A stretch of 64,000 bases of DNA from Thauera linaloolentis 47Lol = DSM 12138 (GCF_000310205.1 NZ_AMXE01000001.1:124001-188000); one strand, 5' to 3'; positions 52,863-62,080 are shown, counted from the stretch's first letter. Notes: generated by a model from the sequence alone, not told the origin. A program made the numbers and translations.

Positions 52863-53602
52863 GCCCGCTGCTCCGCCGCGCCTGCGGCATGGTTGATCGC
52901 TTCCAGGTCGAGGACACGGTCGAAGTGCGCCGCGAGCCGCAGGTCATGGCTGACGAACAGCAGCGCCGCCCCGGACACCGCGCATTCGCCCAGCAAGAGA
53001 TCGACGAAGGCCTGCTGGCGGTCGGCATCGAGCGCCGAGGTCGGCTCGTCGGCGATCACCAGCCCCGGCCGCCCGATCAGGGCGCGCGCCGCCGCAACGC
53101 GCTGCTGCTGGCCGACCGAGAGTTCCGCAGCAGGGCGGGCGAGGACCTCGCGCGCCAGATCGAGGCGTGCGGCCAGACGCGCGACCTCGGCTTCCGGCGA
53201 GACACCCGCTTCCGCCAGCCGCGACCGCCGCGCCGCGGAAAAACGGCAGGCCAGCAGGATGTTGTCGCGGCCCGACAGGTAGGGCAGCAGGTTGAACAAC
53301 TGAAAGACGAAGCCTACATGGTCCGCCCGGAAACGATCGCGCGCACCGGCCGACAGGCTGGCAAGCGGCTGCCCGGCGACACTGATCGTGCCGGCGCCGG
53401 GCTGGATCACCCCCCCGATCAGGGACAGCAGCGTGCTCTTGCCGCTGCCGCTCGGGCCGCGCAGGAAAACGCGCTCGCCCGCCTCCAGCACAAGCTCGTC
53501 GATGACGAGGCAATCGGTCCGCGCCTTCGGCCAGCGATACCGCATCCCGGCCGCCATGACCATCGGCGCGGCCTGGCCGCGGCCGCGCGGCGCCTCCGCC
53601 AT
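52859..53602 (-). CDS. MacB/LolD-type ABC transporter ATPase
   Basis: 247 residues. Walker A is GPSGSGKST near residue 45, the Q-loop is FQLFNLLPYLSG, the signature is LSVGQQQRVAAARALIGRP, Walker B is LVIADEPTSALD and the switch His follows in FVSHD. It drives the FtsX-type permease next to it. ATGA overlap with the ZrgA-like gene sets the start at 53602; the longer frame upstream is the shadow of that gene. Confidence 0.92.
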   Translation of the reverse strand: MAEAPRGRGQAAPMVMAAGMRYRWPKARTDCLVIDELVLEAGERVFLRGPSGSGKSTLLSLIGGVIQPGAGTISVAGQPLASLSAGARDRFRADHVGFVFQLFNLLPYLSGRDNILLACRFSAARRSRLAEAGVSPEAEVARLAARLDLAREVLARPAAELSVGQQQRVAAARALIGRPGLVIADEPTSALDADRQQAFVDLLLGECAVSGAALLFVSHDLRLAAHFDRVLDLEAINHAAGAAEQRA

Positions 53603-54210
53603 CACAGGGGGAGGTCGGCCTTGCCCGGCGTCAGCGCCGCGCTCCCCTGCCCGCTCGCCGTCGCCCGCTCGGCACGCAGCTCCCGCAGCCGCGGAAAAGT
53701 GTCGAACAGGCGAGTCTGCAGGACCTTGAGCCTGTCGGGCGTGGCGCATTCGAAGCGGTACTCCGCCTCCAGGTCGGCGTGGCCATCATCGCCCCCGGCC
53801 TCGTGCGCCTCGTCATGCCCGTGCCGATGCTCGTGGTGCCCGTCCTGCGGCCACGGAGAATCGAGCTTCACGCCCAGCAACAGGCACTCCGCCCCCGCGG
53901 ACGGACGGAACAGGCCCGCGCCATCGCGCAGCAGCCGCTCGGCGTCGGCCATGGCCTTGCGCTGTTCATCGGTGCGGGGTTCATGCTCGAAGCCCACCAG
54001 ATTGTCGAGGGGGCTGGCGAATTCGATCATCAGCACCGTATCTGCGCTCACCACGCGCAGCGTGGCCACGCCATGCTCGTGCGCGGCATGCGCTTCATGG
54101 TCGCCATGATGTTCGTGGGTTTCATGCCCCTCATGGGCATGCACGGCCTGAAGCGGCGCGGCGCCGACGAGCGCGGCGCAGGCCATCGCGGCAAGGACTG
54201 CAGGTTTCAT
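53602..54210 (-). CDS. zrgA: ZrgA-like (DUF2796) zinc-binding periplasmic protein
   Basis: 202 residues. A signal peptide ending AVHAHEG leads into a His-rich stretch (HEGHETHEHHGDHEAHAAHEHG). The DUF2796 domain follows, with a second His-rich loop (HHEHRHGHDEAHEAGG) near 125-140. ZrgA proteins bind zinc in the periplasm and belong to Zur-controlled loci with an ABC pair and DUF3299, as found here. It is divergent from zur across a Zur-like palindrome. Confidence 0.88.
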   Translation of the reverse strand: MKPAVLAAMACAALVGAAPLQAVHAHEGHETHEHHGDHEAHAAHEHGVATLRVVSADTVLMIEFASPLDNLVGFEHEPRTDEQRKAMADAERLLRDGAGLFRPSAGAECLLLGVKLDSPWPQDGHHEHRHGHDEAHEAGGDDGHADLEAEYRFECATPDRLKVLQTRLFDTFPRLRELRAERATASGQGSAALTPGKADLPL

Positions 54211-54252
54211 GCTTTCTCCGGAAACGGACGAGACTCGGACAGACCGCTTTAA

Positions 54253-54267
54253 TGCTACAATGTTGCA
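54253..54267. promoter_or_regulatory. Candidate Zur box between zrgA and zur
   Basis: TGCTACA-A-TGTTGCA is an imperfect 7-1-7 palindrome (6 of 7 pairs) in the AT-rich 80-base gap between zrgA and zur. A Zur dimer here could repress both divergent zinc operons at once. Confidence 0.6.
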
Positions 54268-54293
54268 TCAACGCCGAGCAAGTTTTGCACGAG

Positions 54294-54755
54294 ATGCCAG
54301 ACCACTCGCATTCCGCCTTCGTTCCTGTTTCCGCCCGCGACCTGATCGCCGCCCACGGCGGCCGGATCACGCGTACCCGCGTGGCCGTCATCGAAGCGCT
54401 GCAGACCGGCCAGCATCCGCTGTCGCACGACGAGATCGGTGCGGCGCTGAACGCCGCCGGCATCGCCCACGACCGCGTCACCCTTTACCGCGCGCTCGAC
54501 TGGCTGGTGGAACAAGGCATCGCGCAGCGCATCGCCGGCGGCGAGCGGGCCTGGCGCTTCGAGCTCCAAAGCGGCGGCGACCATCGCCATGCGCACTTTC
54601 ACTGCGACCGCTGCGGCCAGATCCTGTGCCTCGAAGACGTTCCCGCGACCGCAGCTCCAGTGCTGCCGGCAGGTTTCGAGCTTGCCCGCAGTGAACTCGT
54701 CCTGCATGGCGCCTGTGCCGACTGCGGCCGCCAGAACGACCAAACCGGAAAATGA
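54294..54755 (+). CDS. zur: Zinc uptake regulator Zur (Fur family)
   Basis: 153 residues. The winged helix has RITRTRVAVIEAL and HDRVTLYRALDWLVEQGI. The metal-binding half has HRHAHFHCDRCGQILCLED with the first CxxC, and a second CADCG near the end, giving a structural four-Cys zinc site. It sits between a ZrgA-type and a ZnuCBA locus, so Zur is much more likely than Fur. Met at 54294 (MPDHSHSAF) is preferred, since 54252 would start within the palindrome region. Confidence 0.9.
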   Translation: MPDHSHSAFVPVSARDLIAAHGGRITRTRVAVIEALQTGQHPLSHDEIGAALNAAGIAHDRVTLYRALDWLVEQGIAQRIAGGERAWRFELQSGGDHRHAHFHCDRCGQILCLEDVPATAAPVLPAGFELARSELVLHGACADCGRQNDQTGK

Positions 54756-54928
54756 TGAACACCCCGGCAACACACGACCCCTCCCGGACGGGCGGACGCC
54801 CGGCGCCCGGCCTTCGGCCCCCCCCCCTCCCGCACAGCCTGCTCGGCACCGGCATCATGGCGCGCCTGGGCCTTGCCGCCCTGGCCACCGGCCTGCTGTG
54901 GCTGGCCGTGCTGTGGGCGCTGGACTGA
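54752..54928 (+). CDS. Small hypothetical membrane protein between zur and znuC
   Basis: 58 residues starting in an ATGA overlap with zur and ending five bases before znuC. The N-half is Pro/Arg-rich and includes a run of ten C in the DNA. The C-half is one predicted helix (LGLAALATGLLWLAVLWALD). Overlap and spacing suggest it is translated in the zur-znuCBA operon. No family recognised. The C10 tract could be slippage-prone. Confidence 0.45.
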   Translation: MMNTPATHDPSRTGGRPAPGLRPPPLPHSLLGTGIMARLGLAALATGLLWLAVLWALD

Positions 54929-54932
54929 CGCG

Positions 54933-55751
54933 ATGCACCCCGCTCCACCGCCCTTCATCCGCATCGAGAACCTGACCCTCGGCTACGACCGCCACCCGGC
55001 GGTACACCACCTGAGCGGCGACATTCCCGCCGGCGCCCTGGTCGCCGTGATCGGTCCCAACGGCGCCGGCAAGTCGACCCTGCTGAAGGGGCTCGCCGGC
55101 GAACTGCGCCCCATCGGCGGGCGCATCGTGATGCCCGGCCTGCCGCCGGGCGCGCTGGCCTACCTGCCGCAGCGCGGCGAGATCGACCACAGCTTTCCGG
55201 TATCGGTGTTCGACGTCGTCGCCATGGGGCTGTGGCGCGAGGTCGGCGCCTTTGGCGGGCTGTCGCGGACGCAGCGCCAGCGGGTGCGCGATGCGCTGGC
55301 CGCGGTCGGCATGTCCGGCTTCGAAGCGCGGCCGATCGGCTCGCTGTCGGGCGGCCAGTTGCAGCGCGCCCGCTTCGCCCGCCTGATGCTGCAGGACGCA
55401 CCGCTGATCCTGCTCGACGAACCTTTCGCCGCGATCGACAGCCGCACCGTGGATGACCTCGTGCAACTCATCCTCGGCTGGCATCGCGAAGGCCGCACGG
55501 TGCTGACCGTGGTGCACGACCTCGAACAGGTCCGCCGCCACTTTCCCACCTGCCTGCTGCTGTCGCGCGAGCCCGTCGCCTTCGGCCCCACCGCCCAGGT
55601 GCTGACACCGGACATGCTCGCGCGCGCGCGCCGCCTGTCCGAAGCCTTCGACGACGATGCCCCCGAGTGTCACATCGAACTGCCGCCCACCGCCGTTTCG
55701 CCCACCGATGAACACGCGCACCACCACAACCATGCATCGCACCGGCACTGA
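54933..55751 (+). CDS. znuC: Zinc ABC transporter ATPase ZnuC
   Basis: 272 residues. Walker A is GPNGAGKST near residue 44, the signature is LSGGQLQRARFARLML, Walker B is LILLDEPFAAID and the switch His follows in TVVHDLEQV. A His-rich tail (DEHAHHHNHASHRH) at the C-terminus is common in ZnuC and may bind zinc. It energises ZnuB for import of zinc delivered by ZnuA. Confidence 0.93.
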   Translation: MHPAPPPFIRIENLTLGYDRHPAVHHLSGDIPAGALVAVIGPNGAGKSTLLKGLAGELRPIGGRIVMPGLPPGALAYLPQRGEIDHSFPVSVFDVVAMGLWREVGAFGGLSRTQRQRVRDALAAVGMSGFEARPIGSLSGGQLQRARFARLMLQDAPLILLDEPFAAIDSRTVDDLVQLILGWHREGRTVLTVVHDLEQVRRHFPTCLLLSREPVAFGPTAQVLTPDMLARARRLSEAFDDDAPECHIELPPTAVSPTDEHAHHHNHASHRH

Positions 55752-55796
55752 GCCGCGCTGCGCCCGGCCCTCCGGCAACCGTTCCCTCCCCGCATC

Positions 55797-56663
55797 GTGA
55801 CCGAATTCCTGCTCTCCCCCTTCACCGACTTCGCCTTCATGCGCCGCGCGCTCGCCGGCTGCCTGGCGCTCGCGCTCGGCGCCACGCCCGTGGGCGTGTT
55901 CCTGCTGCTGCGCCGCATGAGCCTGATGGGCGACGCGATGAGCCATGCCATCCTGCCCGGCGCCGCGCTCGGCTACCTGGCTTTCGGCCTGTCGCTCGGC
56001 GCGATGACGATCGGCGGCATCGTCGCCGGCATCGTCGTGGTACTGGCCGCCGGTCTGGTGACGCGCGCCTCGGTCCTGAAGGAAGACGCCAGCCTCGCGG
56101 CCTTCTACCTGCTGTCGCTGGCGGCGGGGGTGATGATCGTGTCCCTGCGCGGCCGCAACCTCGACCTGCTGCACGTGCTGTTCGGCTCGGTGCTGGCGCT
56201 CGACGACGGCTCGCTGCTGCTGATCGCCTCGATCGCCAGCGTCACGCTGTTCTGCCTTGCCATTCTGTTCCGCCCGCTGGTGATGGAGTGCTTCGACCCC
56301 GCCTTTCTGCGCGGTATCAGCAGATGGTCGCCGGTGGCGCACTATGGCTTTCTGATGCTGGTGGTCCTGAACCTGGTCAGCGGCTTCCACGCCCTCGGCA
56401 CGCTGATGGCGGTCGGCATCATGATCCTGCCCGCGGCCGCCGCGCGGCTGTGGGCGCGCGGGCTACCGGCCCTGCTGCTGCTGGCCGTGCTGTTCGCCTT
56501 CGGCAGCGGCGTTGCCGGCCTGCTGCTGTCCTTCCACGCCGACGTTCCGGCCGGGCCGGCCATCGTGCTGGTCTGCGGCCTCGTCTACTTCGTGTCGCTG
56601 CTCGCCGCACCAGGCGGCCTGCTGGCCGGGCGCCTGCCGGTTCGCCGCCACCTCGAATCCTGA
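55797..56663 (+). CDS. znuB: Zinc ABC transporter permease ZnuB
   Basis: 288 residues with a GTG start and seven to eight membrane helices of the ABC-3 family. Motifs include LLRRMSLMGDAMSHAILPGAALGY near 40-62 and LVSGFHALGTLMAVGIMILPAAAA near 197-220. It forms the inner-membrane channel for zinc. It lies between znuC and znuA in the same operon. Confidence 0.93.
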   Translation: MTEFLLSPFTDFAFMRRALAGCLALALGATPVGVFLLLRRMSLMGDAMSHAILPGAALGYLAFGLSLGAMTIGGIVAGIVVVLAAGLVTRASVLKEDASLAAFYLLSLAAGVMIVSLRGRNLDLLHVLFGSVLALDDGSLLLIASIASVTLFCLAILFRPLVMECFDPAFLRGISRWSPVAHYGFLMLVVLNLVSGFHALGTLMAVGIMILPAAAARLWARGLPALLLLAVLFAFGSGVAGLLLSFHADVPAGPAIVLVCGLVYFVSLLAAPGGLLAGRLPVRRHLES

Positions 56664-56700
56664 TGCCCCACGACCTTCCCCCTCACGAGAGAGGCTCCAT

Positions 56701-57642
56701 ATGAAAACACCCCGCCCCTCACTGCGCCGGCTCGCCGGGTTCCTTGCGCTCTTCGCCCTTTCCGGCCCGGGTGCCACGCTCGCGCAGACCCCGCCACTCG
56801 AAGTCACCACCAGTTTCAGCATCCTGGGCGACCTCGTGCGCCAGGTCGGCGGCGACAAGGTCAGGGTCCGTGCCCTGGTCGGCGCCAACGAGGATGCCCA
56901 TGCCTTCCAGCCACGTCCGTCCGATGCACGCGACATCGGCACGTCCGCACTGGTGGTGGTCAACGGCCTCGGCTTCGACGACTGGATGACGCGGCTGGCC
57001 CGCTCCGGGAATTACAAGGGCAGGATCGTCGTCGCCAGCGAAGGGGTAAGCACGATCGAGATGGCCGATGACGATCATGACCACCACGGCCACGATCATG
57101 ACCACGGCCATGGCGCCGACCCCCATGCCTGGCAGGACCTCGCCAACGCGCAGCATTACGTGGCGAACATCGCCGCGGCACTCGCCGCCGCCGATCCCGC
57201 GCATGCCGAGGACTACCGGACCAACGCAGCGCATTACAACGGCAGGTTGAAGGCGCTGGACGCCGAGATCCGCGCAGCTTTCGCCGCCCTGCCGGCCGAA
57301 CGCCGCAAGGTGGTCACCTCGCACGATGCCTTCGCCTACTTCGGCAAAGCCTATGGCATCCGCTTCCTGGCGCCGGTGGGCGTGTCGAACAACGCCGAGC
57401 CCACGGCCAAGGGCGTTGCACGCCTGATCGAACAGCTGAAGGCCGAGAAGATTCCGGCCGTGTTCATCGAAAACGTGGCCGACCCGCGCCTGATCGAGCG
57501 CATCCGCAGCGAAAGCGGCACGCGCATCGGCGGCACGTTGTACTCGGACGCGCTGTCAGCGCCCAGCGGCCCCGCCCCCGACTACCTGTCGATGATGCGC
57601 TCCAATTTCAAGGTGCTGCACGACGCACTGGCGGCGCAATGA
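56701..57642 (+). CDS. znuA: Zinc-binding periplasmic protein ZnuA
   Basis: 313 residues. A signal peptide (LAGFLALFALSGPGATLAQ) is followed by the cluster 9 metal-binding fold. Likely ligands are His in NEDAHAFQP, His in ADPHAWQDL, His in VTSHDAFAYF and a late Asp in GTLYSDALS. An acidic, His-rich loop (DDDHDHHGHDHDHGHG, about 120-137) is the ZnuA hallmark that separates it from manganese-binding relatives. It delivers zinc to ZnuBC. AGAGAGG precedes the ATG. Confidence 0.94.
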   Translation: MKTPRPSLRRLAGFLALFALSGPGATLAQTPPLEVTTSFSILGDLVRQVGGDKVRVRALVGANEDAHAFQPRPSDARDIGTSALVVVNGLGFDDWMTRLARSGNYKGRIVVASEGVSTIEMADDDHDHHGHDHDHGHGADPHAWQDLANAQHYVANIAAALAAADPAHAEDYRTNAAHYNGRLKALDAEIRAAFAALPAERRKVVTSHDAFAYFGKAYGIRFLAPVGVSNNAEPTAKGVARLIEQLKAEKIPAVFIENVADPRLIERIRSESGTRIGGTLYSDALSAPSGPAPDYLSMMRSNFKVLHDALAAQ

Positions 57643-57647
57643 GCGGA

Positions 57648-57669
57648 CGGCCGCGGCGCAGCGCGGCCG
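57648..57669. other. GC hairpin between convergent znuA and TauE-type genes
   Basis: CGGCCGCG and CGCGGCCG form an 8-base perfect stem with a 6-base loop, right after the znuA stop and before the convergent gene. No U-tract, so at most a weak terminator. Confidence 0.4.
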
Positions 57670-57672
57670 CGA

Positions 57673-58479
57673 TCAGCCGAAAACGCTGTGGAGCATCTTG
57701 GCACACAGTGCAATCAACAGCCCGGCGAAGATCTTCTTCAGCGTCGCCACCGGCAGCCGGTGCGCCAGGCTGGCGCCGAACGGCGCCACCCACATGCTGA
57801 CCAGCGACACGAACACCAGTGCCGGCAGATAGACGTAGCCCAGCGTCAGTGCCGGAGTGCCCGGCGCGTTCCAGCCATTGACGAGATAGCCGATCGTGCC
57901 GGCCAGGGCGATCGGCAGCCCGATCGCGGCCGAGGTGCCGATGGCGTTCTGCACCTTGACGTTGCACCAGGTCATGAAGGGCACCGACAGCGATCCACCG
58001 CCGATCGCGACCAGCGCCGATACGCCGCCGATCACCAGCCCCGCGCCTGTCATACCGGCCGGGCCGGGCAGGTCGCGGCTGGGTTTGGGCTTGATGTTGA
58101 GCAGCATCTGGATGGCCACGTAGGCCATGAAAACGGCGAAGAAGATCGCCAGCGCGGCGGTGTTCACCCGCGCTGCGATGAAGGTGGCGCCGAAGGTGCC
58201 GAGCAGGATCCCTGGCGTGATCGAACGCACCACGTCCCAGTGCACCGCGCCGTGGGCATGATGCGCGCGCAGGCTGGACACCGAGGTCAGCACGATGCTG
58301 GCCATCGAGGTCCCCAGCGCCATGTGCACCACCTGGTCGAGCGGAAAACCCTGGGCGAGAAACAGCGTGGTCAGCATCGGCACCATGATGCCGCCACCGC
58401 CGACGCCGAGCAGGCCGGCAAAGAAGCCGACGACCGCGCCGAGAACGGGATAGGTGAGCCACCAGATATCGAAAGTCAT
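57673..58479 (-). CDS. TauE/SafE family membrane permease
   Basis: 268 residues with eight predicted helices in two halves. Each half begins with the family Gly-rich loop: VGFFAGLLGVGGGGIMVPML near 17 and GGVSALVAIGGGSLSVPFM near 150. TauE/SafE proteins export sulfite, sulfoacetate or other small anions; the substrate here is unknown. It is convergent with znuA, but that does not by itself link it to zinc. Confidence 0.88.
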   Translation of the reverse strand: MTFDIWWLTYPVLGAVVGFFAGLLGVGGGGIMVPMLTTLFLAQGFPLDQVVHMALGTSMASIVLTSVSSLRAHHAHGAVHWDVVRSITPGILLGTFGATFIAARVNTAALAIFFAVFMAYVAIQMLLNIKPKPSRDLPGPAGMTGAGLVIGGVSALVAIGGGSLSVPFMTWCNVKVQNAIGTSAAIGLPIALAGTIGYLVNGWNAPGTPALTLGYVYLPALVFVSLVSMWVAPFGASLAHRLPVATLKKIFAGLLIALCAKMLHSVFG

Positions 58480-58570
58480 ACGAAAAATCCACTATGTATC
58501 AGGCCTGGCCGCCGGATTGCGGGCGACACGTGATGGCCCCTGGTCGGCGCTGGCGCCCGCGCGACGCCAT

Positions 58571-58615
58571 GTAGACGAAAAAGGCGCAACCACGATGGCT
58601 GCGCCTTTTCGTCTG
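58571..58615. terminator. Terminator after 6S RNA
   Basis: GACGAAAAAGGCGCA and TGCGCCTTTTCGTC form a long stem with an A-rich/T-rich base around a short loop. On the minus strand it lies just after the 6S RNA 3' end, and it could also end transcription from the plus side. Confidence 0.75.
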
Positions 58616-58616
58616 G

Positions 58617-58795
58617 CCCCCCGCCTGTGCCGTCTCCGCCGGGCATCCTGAACCATGGGTTCAGGGAGGTCGCGTCCCTTCCGCTTCAGGATCACCCGCG
58701 AGGGGCGTTCACACCAGCGGCCTTGATGGTCGGCAACCGAGTCTCTCGACTATTGGTTCAAGGAATCTACGACTTCAACGAACACTGCAGGGGAT
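58617..58795 (-). ncRNA. ssrS: 6S RNA
   Basis: About 179 bases on the minus strand, just downstream of zapA, the conserved position of ssrS. The ends pair: CCCCTGC-A-GTG at the 5' side with CAC-AG-GCGGGG at the 3' side. The 3' half contains CCTGAACCCATGGTTCAGG, matching the position of the E. coli CCTTGAACC...GGTTCAAGG hairpin, followed by a GGCGGAGACGG closing segment. 6S RNA mimics an open promoter and sequesters sigma-70 polymerase in stationary phase. Exact ends are estimates. Confidence 0.85.
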
Positions 58796-58821
58796 TGATC
58801 GGTATTGCGTATGGCGTGCCC

Positions 58822-59124
58822 TCAGAACAGTTTTTCCTGCTGGGCCAGTACGCCGTCGAGGCGTGCTTTCATGAGTCCGATTCTACGCTTCACGCCCGGT
58901 ATGTCAAACCCGTTCCCGCGCTGGTGCTGCAAGAATTCGTGGGCGATGTTGAGTGCGGTCATGACCGCCAACTTTTCGCCCGACGCGTTCGTCCTGCCCT
59001 CCAGTTCACGGAGCCGGTCGTCCAGATAGGCGACGGTCGCCAGCAGGTCGTCCCGCGTCTCGGGGGTGCAGGAAACGCGGTACTCCTTGCCGAGCAGCAT
59101 CACGTCCAGATGATCCATCGACAC
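58822..59124 (-). CDS. zapA: Cell division protein ZapA
   Basis: 100 residues, the usual ZapA size. The N-terminal beta-alpha head (HLDVMLLGKEYRVSC) is followed by a helix with LLATVAYLDDRLRELEGRT and AVMTALNIAHEFLQ. ZapA bundles FtsZ filaments at the division site. A GTG at 59124 is ten bases after GGAGG; an ATG at 59118 is the alternative. It directly follows the coiled-coil gene and precedes 6S RNA. Confidence 0.93.
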   Translation of the reverse strand: MSMDHLDVMLLGKEYRVSCTPETRDDLLATVAYLDDRLRELEGRTNASGEKLAVMTALNIAHEFLQHQRGNGFDIPGVKRRIGLMKARLDGVLAQQEKLF

Positions 59125-59129
59125 GTTTT

Positions 59130-59324
59130 TCAGGCCTCCGGCAATTTGTCGAGCAAGGCATCGAGGCGATCGACCGCCAGCTTGAGCTTGGCAGCAAGCT
59201 GGCGGTTCTCGGCGTCGAGCTGGGCAACACGGCCGTGCAGGCCGACGTTCTCGGCCTTGGTCCGGTTGTGCAGGCTGATGAGTTGCTCGAGCTGGGCTTC
59301 GAGCTGAGCAAGTTCGCTATCCAT
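59130..59324 (-). CDS. Short coiled-coil protein (TIGR02449/ZapB-like)
   Basis: 64 residues, almost entirely heptad coiled coil: LAQLEAQLEQLISLHNRTKAEN and VAQLDAENRQLAAKLKLAVDRL. Proteins of this size and pattern (TIGR02449) commonly precede zapA in betaproteobacteria and are thought to act like ZapB in Z-ring organisation. It ends five bases before the zapA GTG, so the two are one operon. Confidence 0.85.
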   Translation of the reverse strand: MDSELAQLEAQLEQLISLHNRTKAENVGLHGRVAQLDAENRQLAAKLKLAVDRLDALLDKLPEA

Positions 59325-59361
59325 GGCGCCGATCGTAGAACAGTGGGTCGGGAACGGTCAA

Positions 59362-61212
59362 TCAGCGTTGGACCTGGGTCACGTCGCGCACGGCGCCGGT
59401 ATCGGCCGACGTCGTCAGCGCCGCATAGGCCTGCAGCGCCGCCGACACTACGCGCTGGCGGCTGGCCGGCTTCCAGGCCGCGCTGCCCTTCGCCTCCATC
59501 GCCGCGCGGCGGGCGGCCAGTTCGGCATCGGAAATCGCCAGGTGGATACGGCGCCCGGGGATGTCGATCTCGATCGTGTCGCCGTCCTCGACCAGCGCGA
59601 TCGCGCCGCCGCAGGCCGCCTCGGGCGAGGCGTGGCCGATCGACAGGCCGGAGGTTCCGCCGGAAAAGCGGCCGTCGGTGAGCAGCGCGCATTCCTTGCC
59701 GAGCCCGCGGCTCTTCAGATACGAGGTCGGATACAGCATCTCCTGCATGCCGGGGCCGCCCTTCGGCCCTTCGTAGCGGATGATGACCACGTCGCCGGCC
59801 TGCACCCGTTCGCCGAGGATGCCATCGACGGCGTCTTCCTGGCTCTCATACACCCGCGCCGTGCCGGTGAATCTCCAGATCGACTCGTCCACGCCGGCCG
59901 TCTTCACGATGCAGCCCTTTTCGGCGATGTTGCCGTACAGCACGGCGAGACCGCCGTCGGCGGTGAAGGCATGCTCCTTGCTACGGATCACGCCGTGCTC
60001 GCGGTCGCTGTCGAGTTCGTTCCAGCGCCGGTTCTGGCTGAACGCGACCTGGGTCGGCACGCCGCCCGGCGCCGCGCGGAAGAAGGTGTGCACCGCCTCG
60101 TCCGTGGTGCGCGTGATGTCCCACTTGTCCAGGGCCTCGGCCATCGAGGCGCTGTGCACCGTCGGCACATCGGTATGCAGCAGGCCGGCGCGGTCGAGCT
60201 GGCCGAGAATGGACATGATGCCGCCGGCACGATGAACATCCTCGATATGCACGTCCGGCACCGCCGGTGCGACCTTGGAGAGGCAAGGCACGCGGCGGCT
60301 GATGCGGTCGATGTCCTGCATCGTGAAATCGACCCCGGCCTCGCGCGCGGCCGCCAGCAGGTGCAACACGGTATTGGTCGACCCGCCCATCGCCACGTCC
60401 AGGCTGATCGCGTTCTCGAAGGCCTTGAAACTGGCGATCGAACGCGGCAGCGCCGAGACGTCGTCCTGCTCGTAGTAGCGGCGCGCAAGGGCGACGATGC
60501 TGCGGCCGGCCTCCTTGAACAGCCGTTCGCGGTCGGCGTGGGTGGCGAGCGTGGTGCCGTTGCCCGGCAGCGACAGGCCGAGCGCCTCGGTGAGGCAGTT
60601 CATCGAGTTGGCGGTGAACATGCCCGAGCACGAACCGCAGGTCGGACAGGCCGAGCGCTCGATCGCATCCACCTCTTCATCCGAACAGCTCTTGTCCGCG
60701 GCCTTGACCATCGCATCGACCAGATCGAGCGAGATGACCTTGGCTTCCCACTTGACCTTGCCCGCCTCCATCGGCCCGCCGGAGACGAATATCACCGGGA
60801 TGTTGAGGCGCAGCGCGGCCATCAGCATGCCCGGGGTGATCTTGTCGCAGTTCGAGATGCACACCAGCGCGTCGGCGGTGTGGGCATTGCACATGTATTC
60901 GACGCTGTCGGCGATGAGGTCGCGGCTGGGCAGCGAGTACAGCATGCCGCCGTGGCCCATGGCGATGCCGTCATCGACGGCGATGGTGTTGAATTCCTTG
61001 GCGACGCCGCCCGCGGCCTCGATCTCGCGCGCGACGAGCTGGCCCATGTCCTTCAGGTGCACGTGGCCGGGCACGAACTGGGTGAAGCTGTTGGCGATGG
61101 CGATGATCGGCTTTTCGAAATCGCCGTCCTTCATGCCGGTAGCGCGCCACAGGGCGCGGGCACCCGCCATGTTGCGGCCGGCGGTGGATGTGCGGGAACG
61201 GTACTGGGGCAT
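59362..61212 (-). CDS. ilvD: Dihydroxy-acid dehydratase
   Basis: 616 residues, the long E. coli-like form. Iron-sulfur ligands are Cys122 ([11 protein letters not shown]) and the Cys residues of [23 protein letters not shown]-type and [16 protein letters not shown] segments are also family features. It dehydrates 2,3-dihydroxy-isovalerate and -methylvalerate in valine and isoleucine synthesis. ATG 61212 (MPQYRSRT) matches family N-termini and removes a 74-residue spurious extension. No other ilv gene is adjacent. Confidence 0.95.
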   Translation of the reverse strand: MPQYRSRTSTAGRNMAGARALWRATGMKDGDFEKPIIAIANSFTQFVPGHVHLKDMGQLVAREIEAAGGVAKEFNTIAVDDGIAMGHGGMLYSLPSRDLIADSVEYMCNAHTADALVCISNCDKITPGMLMAALRLNIPVIFVSGGPMEAGKVKWEAKVISLDLVDAMVKAADKSCSDEEVDAIERSACPTCGSCSGMFTANSMNCLTEALGLSLPGNGTTLATHADRERLFKEAGRSIVALARRYYEQDDVSALPRSIASFKAFENAISLDVAMGGSTNTVLHLLAAAREAGVDFTMQDIDRISRRVPCLSKVAPAVPDVHIEDVHRAGGIMSILGQLDRAGLLHTDVPTVHSASMAEALDKWDITRTTDEAVHTFFRAAPGGVPTQVAFSQNRRWNELDSDREHGVIRSKEHAFTADGGLAVLYGNIAEKGCIVKTAGVDESIWRFTGTARVYESQEDAVDGILGERVQAGDVVIIRYEGPKGGPGMQEMLYPTSYLKSRGLGKECALLTDGRFSGGTSGLSIGHASPEAACGGAIALVEDGDTIEIDIPGRRIHLAISDAELAARRAAMEAKGSAAWKPASRQRVVSAALQAYAALTTSADTGAVRDVTQVQR

Positions 61213-61309
61213 GGGGGCGCTCCGGAAACTCTGCAGTAAAGCGCGTGATTCTAACGCGCGCAACGAAGCATGCGTATCATCCCGGCTCTCGCCTTTCGCA
61301 GGAGTCGCC

Positions 61310-62020
61310 ATGCAGGAGCCCGCCATCGCCCCCGTCGCCGCCAACACCGACTCGTCCGCAGCCGAGGCAGGCTTCGACCTCGACGCCGCCGAGGTCCGCG
61401 TCCTCGGCATCCTGATCGAGAAGGCCTTCATCACCCCCGACGCCTATCCGCTGTCGGTCAACGCCATCGTCACCGGCTGCAATCAACTGACCGCGCGCGA
61501 GCCGGTGATGCATTTGTCCGAAGCGGAAGTCCAGGCCGCGATCGACAGCCTGATCGGGCGGCGGCTTGCCGCCAAGCGCGACCAGCCCAGCGCGCGCGTC
61601 GCCAAGTACGAACACCTCGTGCGCCTGCGCCATTCGCTGCCACCGCCCGAGCAGGCCGTGCTGGCGACGCTGATGCTGCGCGGCGCGCAGACCGCGGGCG
61701 AACTGCGCCAGCGCTGCGAGCGCCTGCATCGCTTCGACGACATCGCGGCGGTGGATGCGGTGCTGGAGCATCTGGCGGAGAAATACCCTCCGCTCGCGAC
61801 GCCGCTGCCGCGCGCGCCCGGCACCAAGGAAACGCGCCACGCCCATCTGCTCGGCGGCCAGGCCGCGGTCGAGGAAATGGCCGAAAGCCAGCAGGCCGGC
61901 AGCGGCGGCGCGGGCGGACGCGGGCGGATTGCGGAACTCGAGGACGAAATTCGCCGTCTGCGTGAGGACTTCGACGCCCTGCGGGGCGAATTCGACACCT
62001 TCCGCCAGCAGTTCGACTGA
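61310..62020 (+). CDS. YceH family protein (DUF480)
   Basis: 236 residues. Two winged-helix modules are visible, e.g. [21 protein letters not shown] followed by [20 protein letters not shown], and a second with [21 protein letters not shown]. The C-terminus is a coiled coil ([22 protein letters not shown]). YceH proteins are conserved, with no settled function. CAGGAG lies before the ATG. It is 60 bases upstream of lgt in the same direction. Confidence 0.9.
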   Translation: MQEPAIAPVAANTDSSAAEAGFDLDAAEVRVLGILIEKAFITPDAYPLSVNAIVTGCNQLTAREPVMHLSEAEVQAAIDSLIGRRLAAKRDQPSARVAKYEHLVRLRHSLPPPEQAVLATLMLRGAQTAGELRQRCERLHRFDDIAAVDAVLEHLAEKYPPLATPLPRAPGTKETRHAHLLGGQAAVEEMAESQQAGSGGAGGRGRIAELEDEIRRLREDFDALRGEFDTFRQQFD

Positions 62021-62080
62021 TCCCGCCCGGCTGGTTTCGTCCGGCGGACGCCTTCCAGCCTCCCCTCCCAGGCCACGCCC

